Source of the DNA: Sipunculus nudus
Lineage: Eukaryota; Annelida; Sipuncula; Golfingiida; Sipunculidae
NCBI GenBank assembly: GCA_026874595.1
Contig: CM049322.1
Location: 8,424,900 to 8,488,899 of the forward strand
DNA: 64,000 bases
Direction of reading: 5' to 3'
Each line of letters starts with the position of its first letter. The stretch's first letter is position 1. The notes beneath the pieces were generated by a model. That model was not told where the DNA came from and did not search any database. It saw nothing but the letters and a program-made list of their open reading frames with translations. The position numbers and the translations under genes are program-made. Below, one piece after another: positions 23,494 to 35,493 of the stretch.

Positions 23494-23754
23494 GTCGTGA
23501 GCTAAACGTGCATAGCATTTTATTTTATTTTTACATAAAGTCAAATAGTTGGATAAACTAAGAAAATAAAAGTTTACCTGTATTATCCTTAAAGTAAAAA
23601 ATCATACTTTAATTCAAGACCACATCAGATCAAAATATTTTATACTTTACAAATTCCCTATGCAAAGTCACTAAAATACCGTCACCCCTCCTTATATATA
23701 ACGTATACCGCCCGGGGCAGACCGCTTCTGCCGCCCCCTCGAGGGTCACCACTA
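22989..23754. mobile_element. hAT-like non-autonomous element, with empty site in the paralogous copy
   Basis: Left end CAGTGGCGTAC and right end GTCACCACTA are imperfect inverse repeats. They are flanked by actgtgac (22981-22988) and attgtgac (23755-23762), an 8 bp duplication with one mismatch. The duplicated region at 47985-48005 reads straight through (ggaccggtgacacgtt) with no insert, so the boundaries are supported by comparison. The inside has GC-rich 'gccgcccc' patches near both ends and a (TA)n tract. No transposase frame. An 8 bp duplication and CAGTGGCG-type ends fit the hAT group. Confidence 0.75.
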
Positions 23755-24699
23755 ATTGTGACACGTTGTGATCTAAGTTTAATTTTTTTAAAATTACAAG
23801 TGAGGCTATGTTGTATCGCGAAAAAGAATCCAAAAATTTTTATTAACACGGTATATGAATCTCCCCTTTGTAAAAAAAATGGTTTGGTCGGGGGAGCTAG
23901 GAGATGTCAAATTGCGCCCATGTTTATAAAAAAAGCTGGACGCGAGGTCGGCTGTTGGTGGTGGTGTGTTGGGGTGGTTCGTGATCAGGGTTGGGATCCA
24001 ACACCTTGTGAACGCCCGAGGGAGGAAACAGTGATGTTAACGTTATTGAAGAAAATAGTTAAATAAAAAAACATATAATGCTGTTTTAGCAATATATTTT
24101 CGGGATGTAATAGGGGTTACAGTGTTTTATTACGGCTTATATGATAGAATAAACCTTAGGAATTTACAAATTCAGGATAATATCTTAATCGGTCCAGTTG
24201 CTCAGACAGCCATACACTCAACATACATCATGTAAAGTCAACAAAAGCGTATTCATGCGTCAAGATAATTTTTATTCACAGAAATAGAACATTACAAGAA
24301 ATAAACATTCACACAACAAATGCATATAGGCCGACCTTTGACCTTCAATTAACGTGCACGACGTTTCTGACATCATTATATCTTATATTTTTTCGTGATA
24401 TCTGTATATATTCACATTGAGCTGTAATAAAACTAATCCTTGGCTATATTTAAATCTTGTTCAAGAAAGAATAATTACAATATATATCATAAGTTGTTCA
24501 GTTTAGACAAAACTAGCTTTACTGGACGCGCTTCATGAGTGGAAACATATAGATTAACTGATATGTGCTGGGCACATCACACATGCACGCAGACAGATTT
24601 ACATATCTATGTTTTTGGCTTGCATTATGCTAATGTCACCTAACCTGGAACTGATTAATTTGGCTTAAAGGGGCCCAACCACCTATCTTAACTCTAAAG

Positions 24700-25200
24700 G
24701 CCAAAACACACTGGCGCCGGCACGCGGCAAGTTTTGAGGAACAGCTGTGGAAATCGATACTTTTTTGTGATATTTTATATGTTTGTATGAGAATTATATC
24801 CCTGTATAGCGTAATTTCATAAAATAGTAATGATATCACTCGGTGAACAATAATTATGGTTTATTTTATATAAAACAATATATTTCTATGTGAATATATA
24901 TTTGTAATTTACATATCAAAGAAATATATATATATATATATAAACATGAATATGCCAATATGTATAGTTGCATTATATCAAAATAATCCAAACAAAATCA
25001 ACAGGGGAATCTGGCATCAAGTCAGATAAGCCAGAACTTTGCAAACGCCGTTTTGTAACATTTCTACCTCCGCATATATATGCAACCTACTACCTAAGGT
25101 AACATGTTTATCCCGTTTGTCAACATTACTCTGTTTACAAATATGTTGTGTGATATGGAGATTTATTATTTTAAACGGAACATGTGGGTCTTTACTGAAA
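24700..25200. repeat. Interspersed repeat related to 6656-7900
   Basis: Shares 'atccctgtatagcgtaat', 'gaacaataattatggttta', 'tttctatgtgaatata', 'ccagaactttgcaaacg' and 'cgtttgtcaacatta' in the same order. A shorter relative is at about 37285-37340 ('tttacagtatgtgggggccgtcagaataatc', compare 7667). Ends not defined. Confidence 0.45.
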
Positions 25201-25457
25201 CCCCTATTTTAATACATAGGGCCTACCCTTAAAAACAATAATCTCTATTACAGATATTTGATCAGATTCAAAACCTTACGATTAAATTTAGAATTTTTTT
25301 TTATGAACCTTAGCCATAAAATATGTTAATTACCTTATATTATATTCATTAATGTGTATGTGTTAATTATGTTTCATATAAATACATTTAGACTGAAATA
25401 TAGTGTATCTTTGTATTTTTGTATGTATAAAGGCAATATCTATATCTTACCTAAAAC

Positions 25458-25466
<9 letters not shown>

Positions 25467-25534
<68 letters not shown>
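25467..25534. repeat. (CA)n-(TA)n compound microsatellite
   Basis: About 24 bp of CA/AC followed by about 44 bp of TA. Reading frames across it encode only His/Thr and Tyr/Ile repeats. Confidence 0.95.
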
Positions 25535-25536
<2 letters not shown>

Positions 25537-25803
25537 CATAGCAGCAGGCCTGTATTTAACCATGCAAGATCTGAGGAAAGTCAAACTGGTTGCCGTCAGT
25601 CTATACTGAATTGTCATTAGATTTGTTGTTGTATGTCCTTTTTCATAACATGCTTAAATAATACACATTTTATATATTAAAATGAATAAAAGAAACTCAA
25701 TCGTTAAAAATTACTAGTTTTGATCTTAATTTATGGCTGTGTCCTAATGTGATACAAATGTGTAGAATTCAGGTTACCGTCAGTCTACACTGTGTGTCCT
25801 TGT

Positions 25804-26613
25804 CTATATCTCCTTATTGAGTTCAACAATAAACGCGTCTAAAGCTTGTATACCAGCCTGGTATGATTTGTCGTCGTACATCAGTTTGAGATCAGGGAGG
25901 TTTTGGTCACACACTTGTACCAGTTCTTGCATCACCTCGGCCGGTACAGCTGTACCCGCACACAAGAGAAAACGAACATACTTTATAAAATAACGACACT
26001 CTGACAGCCGTGAGAAATGTGTGAAACCATTGTTACAAATGTTTAACAAACGCAGTGAGTCGGGCAGATGTTGTAGGATCCGCCACAGTCCCTGTGATGT
26101 TATATTACAGTTCCTGATGCTAAGCAATGAGAGATGGTTAAGGTTTGAGACGGCCTCAGCCACTCGGTCCTCCACACCAGATATATCATTACCGGACATG
26201 TCCAGGTACCGGAGCTGAGGACATTGACCCGGCAGAGCGGCACACAGTGACGTCACCTGCTGCCGGGTCACGTGAGTGTTGTTGATTACAAGTAGAGCCA
26301 GATGTTGAGAAGTGATGAGTGACGTCACGCGTTGACCAAGCTGTGTCAGGTCAGTGTGTGATACATGTAGCCCCGACAGACGATGCTGAGTCCCCACAAA
26401 GTCTGATAATAAATCAGCTCCGTGGGGATTCAGGCGGAAATATCTTAGATACAAACTATCAAGTGATATGGTTTGTGGGATCGCCGCCAGGATGCGCTCA
26501 CTGTCAGTCTCTGTCAGGGATTGTATCTCCAGTGTTAGAGTCTTCAGGTTGGTCATTTGTTTAACACTGGCTGCTAGTGCTGCCGTGTCCTCTATACAAG
26601 TCAAGGTTAAATA
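25804..26613 (-). pseudogene. NLR paralogue copy A, LRR half downstream of the LINE
   Basis: Encodes the last ~268 residues of the receptor (from YLTLTCIEDTA to VELNKEI and stop at 25804), aligned without gaps to copy B. It holds several LRRs, for example LRYLDMSGNDISGVE and LSLLSIRNCNITSQGL. By hand count 36 of about 268 residues differ from copy B, against 10 of about 235 in the NACHT part. The join to the upstream part is broken by the LINE at 26614. The LRR fragment itself carries no stop. Confidence 0.85.
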
Positions 26614-28985
26614 AGATAAGATAAGATAAGATAAGATAAGATAACATTTATTAGCCTTCAGTTCCAGGAATTTGTTGTTGACTTGCAATTCATTACATAA
26701 AAAAATAAATAAGTAAATAGATAGATAAATACATAAAAATAATACAAAAATACATAAAAATCACACATAACATATTGATGCATGTAAAATTAAGCATGTA
26801 AAAATGATAAAACAGATAATTCTGCAGGTAAAACACATAATTCAAACATTAAATTTCTAAGAGGGTTGTGAGTTAAAGTGTTTAATACTGTGTGGTACGA
26901 GAGATTTTTTAAAACGAGTTGTTCTGCAGAATATTGTATCTAGGCGTTTACCTGAAGGTAAAAAACAGAACTCTGAATATAGGGGATGTGTTTTGTCATT
27001 CATGACCTTAGATATGAAGGCCATTGTTTTGGTTTCACAGATTTTCTGGTGTGTGGCAAGAGGAGTACTAGTTATTCTACAACTTCTCTTCCTGGTATTA
27101 TTCAACTGTTTCTTTAACTTATCAGATATATTTGTAAACCAGCACTCCAGTGAATAAGTAAGGACACTGGAAATTACTGAATTATAAAACATGGTAATTA
27201 TGGTTTTGTCAATATTAAGCTTTCTTAGATAATAAAGGTAATATAATCTTTTGCTTGCTTTCTTGGATTGATTCAACACATGTTCTTTCCAATTCAGATT
27301 TCTGTCAATAATACATCCTAAGTATTTATAATTTTCTACAATATCAACATCTTCATTTTTGATAGCAACTGGGGTAATTACAGATTTTGATCTCCTAAAA
27401 TCAAATACTACTTCTTTAGTCTTCTTTACATTTAACTGAAGGTAGTGTTCCTCACACCAACCAGTCACATATTGAATGGTTTTCCTGTAGAGCGATTCAT
27501 CATTCTTGTGTATCAGGCCTAGAATGACAGTGTCGTCTGCATATTTGATAATTTTACAATCTGAAAGGCTCACAGACAAATTATTTGTATATAGAATAAA
27601 AAGGACTGCTGACAGAACACAGCCTTGTGGAGCACCAGTATTTATGATTATATCTGAAGAAGTTTCTTTGCTTGTTCTAACATGTTGTCTTCTATCCGAG
27701 AGAAAATCTAGAATCCATAGACAGTAGGAAAGAGGAATGTTATATCTACAGAGCTGATTGATCATAATGTGTGGCTGTATTGTATTGAAGGCTGAAGAAT
27801 AATCAATGAAAAGTGATCTGGCATAATTTCTGGGGTCCCTGTCTAAGTGTTGATAAATATAATGAGTTAATGTGGCAATTGCGTCGCTTGTGCATCTGTT
27901 GGATGAATATGCAAACTGATGTTGATCTAGCATTGGTTTAACAATTGGAAGTAATTTATTAAGAACTATTCGCTCCAAAGATTTTGCGAGAATAGATGTT
28001 AGTGCAACAGGCTTAAGATCATTCATCACTTTAGGAGAGTTATTTTTGGCGACTGGAATTATTTCTGCGGTCTTCCATAATTTTGGTAGTTTACATAAGG
28101 AGAGAGACAATTGAAAAATGTAATGTATGATGAAGGACAAACTATTTCTACAGGTTTTAATTAATCTGCCACTGATTTTGTCGGGTCCACAGGCTTTCTT
28201 TACATTAATCTTACTTAACACTTTGTTTACATCAGTTACATCAGTAAGGATGCCATCATCACATGATTCTAAATTTGCTCTCAGACTGCTCCGAATGTCA
28301 TCTTTTTCTTTTGAGAAGTCACTTTCATCAAAACGTGCATAGAATGTATTTAATTTGTCAGCATAGCCATTTTCAGCAAGCAGTGAGCATTCTTTCTTGC
28401 TTTTAGTTATACCAGTTAATTCCTGAAGACCCTTCCAAGCATCTTTTGATTGCTTGCTATGGAACAGTTTTTCTACTTTCTTTTTATATTGTTGTTTGGC
28501 TTTCTCAATGGCAGAATCAGTTTCTTTTTGTAAGTCATATCTGTTATCTGAATTGCTTGTGAAGGCTTGGTGCTTACATACAATAAGTTTCCTTAGATCA
28601 CTATTAATCCAAGGTTTGTTATTCGGGTAAATCTTAATGGTTTTAGTTGGTACCAGCATGTCTTCACAAAATGATATATAACTAGACACAGTTTCAGTAA
28701 GTTCATCTAAATCATATGAAGTGTCAATGAACATTTGCCAGTCTGTTAGATCAAAACATGTTTGTAGGGTCTCATAGGCTTCCTTTGAGTTCACTTTAAT
28801 ATTAATTTCACGTGGTTTCAGCATTTGAAGTTTACGTCTGTAAGTAGGTTGCATATAGATCATATTATGGTCACTATTTTTTAGTGGAGGACCTTGAACA
28901 CATTTATAAGCAGATTTAATATTACAATAAAATAAGTCCAGTTTCTGGTGACCTCTTGTGTTACAGTTCACGTACTGTGTGTAGT
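26614..28985 (-). mobile_element. LINE (CR1/L2/Jockey-like), copy 2, inserted in NLR copy A
   Basis: The insertion site is exact by comparison with copy B: host sequence 'caaggttaaataa' ends at 26613 and host 'tgagctcatg' resumes at 28997, with 'gtaaagg' before it probably a short duplication of the target's 'taaag'. It is 5'-truncated more than copy 1, starting inside the endonuclease domain. It has the same (TTATC)n tail, here at 26614-26643, and the same 3' UTR. Orientation is the same as the host gene. Confidence 0.9.
26857..28985 (-). CDS. LINE reverse transcriptase with partial endonuclease, open frame
   Basis: About 705 codons without a stop, from the C-terminal third of the endonuclease (QGPPLKNSDHNMIYMQPTYR) through the full reverse transcriptase. 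The latter includes FIDYSSAFNTI, GAPQGCVLSAVLF and the catalytic KYADD. Differences from copy 1 are few: W for L in NKP(W)INSD, K for R before PVALTS, and a handful near the C-terminus (RKRSCRITSTP against RKRSSRITGTS). Lys at the codon that is a stop in copy 1 shows the ancestral state. The element lacks ORF1 and the 5' region and cannot move on its own, but the enzyme frame is intact. Confidence 0.85.
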
Positions 28986-30515
28986 GTAAAGGTGTGTGAG
29001 CTCATGTGGCAGTATTACTGATGTTGTTGTCTCCCATATATCTCTACTGAGACCACCATTCTTTATCTCAATATCTCCAACCGCTGATTGTGACTTGTTG
29101 TGTCTGAACATTGTTAACATGGCGTCTGTCTCAGGCTGAGAGAGATCTAGTGTAATACTGTCTGGTAAAGGTATATCACAAAGGTTCGGGTCTTTAAACT
29201 CCGCCACGCATTGTGCAATGAAGAAACTGATGTCAGAGGAAGTGGTTACTTCAGCCACCGCGTCAACCTTCCCTGAGTGCCAGGCCATGGGGTTAAAGTA
29301 TGGACACTGATGAGCGGTCGGTCTGTCCTCGCTGTTTCGGACGAGTTTGACAGCATGTGAGAGCAGCTCGTTCCAGCACTGCTCAGACATACCACAACAA
29401 AATGAAATTATATTACGGCAGTCGTGTAGTCGGAATATGTCGGTCAAATGTGATATAAATAAATGTCTTTGTGTTTGATTATGGACAATGGCAAATGCCG
29501 CCAGATGTTCTTGTAGAGACAAATGGCTGAATGTATAAAGCTTTGTGTCTCCTAAATGTTCAGGCTGAACTGGAATTATCAATCCAAATTTAATTCCTAT
29601 TTCTATGAAGTCCTCACTGCTATCACGTTCTGTTGTTTCTTTAGTAAATGTAAACCGGTCATTTTCACTACGCAGTAGATTTAATGCGCCTGTACCACAC
29701 AACACTAAATCATCGTGGTACACATGAATGTTATCAAGACTAAAATCTTAGGGGGATGCTGTCTTAGACATATAAGCATCAATTGAGTACTTTAACATAA
29801 ATAAATACAATTCTGTTTTATTTGTGCTAAGCACTCTGCCAGCCTCTGCCAACTGACAGAAGAAGCACAGATGGAGAGGTATGTGACATAGCGATAACAT
29901 ATTTTTTGCCTTTATCTTTTCATACAATTCATCCACAAACTGTTTTTTCACTTGATCAGAAGGGTTCAGGGTTTGTATGGGTTTGACAGGGAGTCTTTTG
30001 TACTTGTACATATACTGGAGGATGCGGGAGTCATCAAATCCGTTTATCTGAACTCGTTTGTCGTAGTGACGTACAAGCTCATCAGACGGACTGTCTGCTT
30101 TTGTGTGACGTGAGGTGACAATCTTTGAAACATTCGGAAACAATTCTCCTTTAATTATTGCTGTAATTTCTGACGAAATTTCTGACCTGAACTCATCGAG
30201 CCCATCGAAAATAAACAATACTTTTGATGGGTTCTCTGAGATGTATTTATCGATATCCGGGTAACACTTGGTATCACACCAGATCTGTTTTCTTATTGCT
30301 TGTGAAAATGTTTGATCAGGTTGAACATGTCTTAAGAAGAGACATATTATGAGATCGTACATGAAGTCAGGCTTGTTGCTGCTCTCACCACCAGGTGTCG
30401 CTGCTTGTGATTTGTTTTGCACCAAGTCGGCCCACGTGGAGAGACACCAGTTCACCAGCGTGGTTTTCCCTGATCCTGGTAGACCATTGATGAAAGTCGT
30501 TGTCGGCTTCCAAGT
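28986..30515 (-). pseudogene. NLR paralogue copy A, NACHT and winged-helix part
   Basis: The exon starts at 30515 after the acceptor ttttcaag and encodes TWKPTTTFINGLPGSGKTT, so the Walker A motif is intact. Walker B is VLFIFDGLDEF and the sensor-like KIVTSRHTKA follows. A TAA at 29750-29748 (TCA serine in copy B) stops the frame after residue ~255. Beyond it the same frame stays open through YTFSHLSLQEHLAAFAI to HEL, where the LINE interrupts. Two independent lesions and no CARD exons make this a pseudogene. A truncated NACHT-only product is possible if an upstream exon is spliced in. Confidence 0.88.
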
Positions 30516-30529
30516 CTTGAAAAAATAAA

Positions 30530-30533
30530 TTAC

Positions 30534-30574
<41 letters not shown>

Positions 30575-31056
30575 AAAAAATAATAGTAGTAATAATAATA
30601 ATAGTAATTATAATATTTGTTAATATTATTATATAAATCTGTAAATAATAATCTGTAACCTTCTGTAAGCTTCCTATTCCTAAATAATTAAATTACTATA
30701 TAATAATGATAATAAGATAATAATAATAATAATAATAATAATTTTTATTATCATTAGTTTTATTATATTAATCTGTAAATAATAATCTGAAAACTATAAA
30801 CTTACCAGTCTTCAATAAAGATATTACTCTAATAATAATACCAATAAAATAATAATAATAATTATAATAATACAATAACAATAAAAATAATAATAATAAT
30901 AATATAATGATAGTAATAACATGCAGTATAATAATATTTGTTAATATTATGATTATATAAATCTGTTAATAATAATCTGTAACTTTCTATAAGCTTCCCA
31001 GTCATAAATAATTAAATTACTCTATAATAATAATAATAATAAAATAATAATAATAA

Positions 31057-31094
<38 letters not shown>

Positions 31095-31140
31095 TAAAAA
31101 TAATAATAATAAAAATAATAAAATAATAATAATTAAAGAT
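30530..31140. repeat. Intron with (AAT)n tracts and repeated acceptor-like units
   Basis: Runs of aat/ata alternate with recurrent 'ctgtaac.ttctgtaagcttcc.agtc.taaataattaaatta' blocks (about 30655, 30785, 30985). The block includes the inverse of the 3' splice site and first bases of the following exon. The paralogous intron at 52710-53450 has the same organisation. Confidence 0.75.
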
Positions 31141-31451
31141 TTATAATTTTTATCATCATTATCAAAATCTGTTAATAATCATCTGTAAACTGTCTATTTT
31201 GAAACGAGAGCATATAAAGCAGTGATATGTACCTTTGCCTATACGTCTCTTCCATTTATCACCCACATGTTTATATTCACACAGAGATCAATTGCCACAG
31301 AACAACATTAAAACGGGCATCACCGAGTCGTTAACGGAGAACACCAGTAGTGATTGTATACAATTATGCAAAAATAATGAATTATAAAGTAAAACCTGAA
31401 TAATATGCAGGAGAAAAAATATATCTTGATTATGATGAGGTATGAACTTAC

Positions 31452-31660
31452 ATTGCGGAATATGTCGTGTAAATCGGTGATCTCACATTCGGCTTTTTCG
31501 TCGACGTTCAGCACGGAGCACGCAGGAGGTATGAATAACGATCCTATACTCTGCTCTCGCCGATACGGACATACGGCGATACGGCTGTGGAATCTTCGAT
31601 AATGCTCCGCCACCTGTAACTGCCAAGATCCGACGAACCGGAACTCCTCTACGTCCGGAT
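31452..31660 (-). pseudogene. NLR paralogue copy A, pre-NACHT exon
   Basis: The acceptor atttgtag lies above 31660 and the donor gtaagt below 31452. Length is 209 nt, phase 1 in, phase 0 out. It encodes PDVEEFRFVGSWQLQVAEHY, then SLFIPPACSVLNVDEKAE, ending DLHDIFRN. Open and with intact splice sites, so the lesions of this copy are all downstream. It is 9 nt shorter than the paralogue, which has CPYGPYRR where this has CPYRR. The domain is unknown to me. Confidence 0.75.
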
Positions 31661-31985
31661 CTACAAATAACATATTTATATTTAATGTTACCTCCCCCAG
31701 GTGGCGCGGTATATGCTGGCCTAAAACACGGATCAGACAGGAACCGAGAGGAGTTTACGGAACGGAACACAGATATGAAAAGTTTCAATACTTTTAAATG
31801 GATGAATGGATTTTGACCACATTTACTTAAAATAATAAAATAAAAATATTATTGTTTTGTTCCGTTAATTTCACGTATAATGATTTGAACTTCTTACTGG
31901 GTATTTGTAGATTTTGTCGGCTAAAATTTATACCATGATAGTTATACCAATGAATCGATCGATCAGTCTGTGCGCGAACTGTGCG

Positions 31986-32020
<35 letters not shown>

Positions 32021-32584
32021 CCTGACTATGCGGACTGCTCCGTAATCTTTCATTTTCAAGCCGAGATCATTATCTGTCTTTTATTGCTTTGCAATGAGTG
32101 AATATTGGATGTCTAGAGTTTTATCTTGACATAGCAAGCCTTATGATATAGGAAAATATACATGTAAATGTATTCAAGTAATGGAGAAACATTAAAAAGG
32201 AAGATAACAATACAGCGTTTAACACTCTCGGTAATAATAATAATAATAACGTATTAATTTAAATACACATATCAGCTAAAATCAAGTCATGACATAAAAT
32301 GATAAAAAAAATGAGTTTGTTTTATAAAATTGATATGAACTGATATATAACTAATTAAGATGCTCTTTATATATTTAATATCTAAGATTTTTGCCCTTTT
32401 GCTGAAGGGTATGAAAACAACAATGACAGCCAAAAGAGGAGGCTTTAAATCATTTGCCCTTGCATGTAGACAGATCTAATTCAAAATATCTGATGAATCT
32501 CATAAGAACTTTATCCAATCGGACGAAATCGATCTATAAAATCAGGCGGTTTTGATAAGGAAAGTTATTTTTCCCCGCGCTGAT

Positions 32585-32636
<52 letters not shown>

Positions 32637-33840
32637 ATATATAGTTTTTTTGCATGTGATAATCTTAAGCATTTACGGGCGCAAGTTAGTGGACTACATG
32701 GCGGACTTTTTTTAACCAGGGATCATAGCATATAATACCCCCCCTTTTTTGTGATAAAAATCTCTTATTACAATCCGTAAAATATAACTAATTATGACAA
32801 ACCTGTATTGAAAAGTACCTGAAATATCAATGATTTGTAGGTTTAAACCACCATAATTACCGATAATATGAGTTGTAGTTAGTCCCTTTACAAGTAGTCT
32901 GTCTGGAAAACGACCATTAAACGCACAAAATACAAAATTCATGTAGGTTTTCCAGATTAAATTCAGAACTTATATCTATTTCGAAATATTTGGCGGATGT
33001 ATCGGGGGTGAGGGGTGGGCAGGGAGCGAGCGCCCGCTAGAATTAATATTATGTTATTTCATAACAAAATTGCTTTAAATTCCTAACAATTTGAATGCAA
33101 ATTGAATATAGATTGTTATGCAATTGTGCGCAGTTCTATGATTTAAACAATTCTTTATTCAAGTAAAATTGATTTAATGAAATAATAAATTTGTAGCGCA
33201 TTTCACATCTATTTGGCAACCTGATATTTAATGCGTGTTCAACAGTTTAAACATGTTCATTCTACTTACAGAAGCAGTAGCTTAATGAAATGTAACCTGA
33301 ACTTGAATGTGTATAATAGATACATAATGTTATAACATTATGTTACCTGTATCAAATATAAATACATCGGCATTTTTTGGAACTGACTGTAATACCTTAC
33401 ATTGATTATGATCGTGTGTCTTTATCAGTCAAAACAAACATGCCCAATGCACGGAGATGAGGTTACTGCATGTATAGATTTATTTTTATCAATTTCATGA
33501 CATAATATAGTAAAAATCGTATTCAATATATGAGATTTGTTAAATTTTTATTTAACAAATTAACATCAATAATATATTATTTTTATTTCATAATAACTTT
33601 TAAAAAATCCAAATTTCTTAATCGCTATCTAATTTAAGATCTCATGTAGATCTCATGGTCAAATTGAAAATTTATGGAACAGCCCATAGTCAGAAAATAT
33701 ACGCTGTATACAGTCCGACTTGTCGGAATATCGTTGGATTTGATCTAGGCATATTAAGGCATATATAGGCGTTGGTATATAACTGGTTTATATTTAAGCC
33801 GATCCTCATAAAATCTACAAACACCCAATAAGATGTGTTA

Positions 33841-34493
33841 AGCCGCGTTGACATCTATCCGTTTTTTCCTTCCGCACCCGCTTTGATCATCCCACGTCCG
33901 CCATCCGTAATCTCTGTTCACATCTACCCGCCGTACCCGGTTTTTTTTTGCAGTCCGCGACCGCACTCATCATGCTTCATATTTAATACGCAATTATCAG
34001 TTATTATACTAGTATATAAATCAGGCTGAAATCAGGCTGAGTCCATCACAGTCCAGTGGAAAAAGTCACATAAGGTCCTGAAAATGTGTGTGTGTGTTTG
34101 TGTGTGTGTGGAAGGAGTCGGGGGGGGGGGGGGGGGGGGTCCAGGCCGCAAAAAATTGATCTGAAACCATTAAAAGGCTGAAGAGGTGGGGGTGTGGGGG
34201 GCTCCCACTGCATCCGCTTCTTAGTAATGATAATCTTCATGTATATATTATAACTGTTAAAACATGTTTCTTTATCCAATGAGGATATTTTATTCTAGAT
34301 TCGAGATCTATTAAAAATTATCTACACTGTTAACCTTGAATTTCACCAAATTCTAAAACTGAGGTTTAAAACTGTGGTGGGACCAATTTCATTTCCGTGT
34401 CTCTATATATATGACCTGAAAACACCGTTTCAACTAAGATGTTTAAATTATTCTCCATACATGTGAATTATTGTGATTTAATTATGTTTAAAT

Positions 34494-34550
<57 letters not shown>

Positions 34551-34563
34551 GCATATACATATA

Positions 34564-34613
<50 letters not shown>

Positions 34614-34799
34614 TGGAAATGGTATACACAGAGAAGTCGGTTCATTGACGGTGGGAGTCAAACCCACGATCCTTCGATTTCCGTCGGTGGCCTTACCACT
34701 TGGCTACTCCAGATTCCCTTCCCCTCTATGTATTTGCACACTTTTATAGGAACCAGCGAAGTAAAGTCTATAAACAACGAACCAGCATGGCTATTCATA

Positions 34800-34857
<58 letters not shown>

Positions 34858-35325
34858 GTAATATTTTTTTCGTGGGCTTACTATAGTAAATTTATTTTTA
34901 AGGCATCGACTTTATTCCAAATTGCCCCGCCCCGGCTCCTTTGATGACTTATAGGATTCTACTTATATCAATTAATAATTAGAGCTTTCATGAACGGGAT
35001 TGTAAAGCATTGAATACTCACGCGCAAGTTCCAACCTTTCATACTAAAAATCAACTGCTTTTGACATTTTTTTATCAAGGAGAAGACACAAGGACATTCC
35101 AGAATATCCTCGATTATATGACGTCATGGTAGGAATTGCCGTCCGTACCCGTCGTCCACTACCGTCGTGAATCAGTCCCAGACCGATCTGTGCAAACGGT
35201 GAGCCTGGAGCGGTTGCGGAAGTGGAAAGGTGCGAATGCTCTATGTGTTTTTACCTGACTTGAATTTGACGGACGACGGATGACGGAAGCGGAAGGAAAA
35301 ACGGATCGGTGCATGTAAACGCCTC
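33841..35325. mobile_element. Nested TTAA-flanked element, copy A
   Basis: TTAA at 33837-33840 and 35326-35329 flank a 1485 bp segment. Its ends are inverse of each other with gaps: left gccgcgttgacatctatccg then ttttttccttccgc, right gcggaaggaaaaacggatcgg then tgcatgtaaacgcctc. TTAA duplication is typical of piggyBac-like elements, but no transposase is present and the end sequence does not settle the family. Present at the same place in copy B (56009-57396), so it predates the duplication. Confidence 0.6.
34612..34790 (-). mobile_element. tRNA-like SINE inside the nested element, copy A
   Basis: On the minus strand, tagccaagtggtaaggc (A-box) is followed about 30 bp later by gggtttgactccca (B-box), with a clean 5 bp T-stem (gtggg/cccac). 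The D-stem GCC/GGC forms, but the acceptor and anticodon stems do not, so this is a tRNA-derived sequence, not a working tRNA. TATAAAAG lies about 60 bp upstream of the A-box. (TA)n tracts border it on both sides. Confidence 0.5.
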
Positions 35326-35493
35326 TTAAGTAATTACGGGAATTTAACAATGTATTACACTGTGCATCTCGCAATGCATCTGGACTAAAACACGGAACAA
35401 AACTATTAATACCTTTATTTTAGTAAAACATACCATGACATGTTCTCTTTAAGCGTTCCACTTGACAGGTATTACTTATATCCTTATTCGGGG

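Larger units (their letters stand above)
21960..35493. repeat. Segmental duplication, copy A (degenerate)
   Basis: Collinear with 46780-57565 over its length. Anchors include 'cgcgacacacatttcctgcgc'-type text (22230 and 47050), 'catttctgaaaa.a.gttca.tgatagtt' (22950 and 47955), the 3' end of the receptor gene, its NACHT-LRR exon, the 209/218 bp exon and the long element in the next intron. Copy A contains two insertions absent from copy B: the 766 bp element at 22989 and the LINE at 26614. It lacks counterparts of the CARD exon and the linker exon. Confidence 0.85.
31713..35493. mobile_element. Mutator-like TIR element, copy A, right terminal repeat missing
   Basis: Left terminal repeat from 31713 (atgctggcctaaaacacgg...) to about 31835, preceded by gcgcggtat (31704-31712), matching the complete element at 54022-57692. 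The body is collinear with that copy, but sequence stops at 35493, exactly where the right terminal repeat should begin ('cggggta' then unrelated DNA). The inside carries a poly-G tract (31987-32018), a TTAA element and (TA)n tracts. No transposase frame was recognised. Confidence 0.7.

Noticed and set aside
26857-28971. 704-codon ORF as a host gene
   Set aside because: Endonuclease and reverse transcriptase motifs, a (TTATC)n tail and a near-identical second copy show it is a LINE.
34612-34790. Functional tRNA gene
   Set aside because: A and B boxes and T-stem are present, but the acceptor and anticodon stems do not pair.
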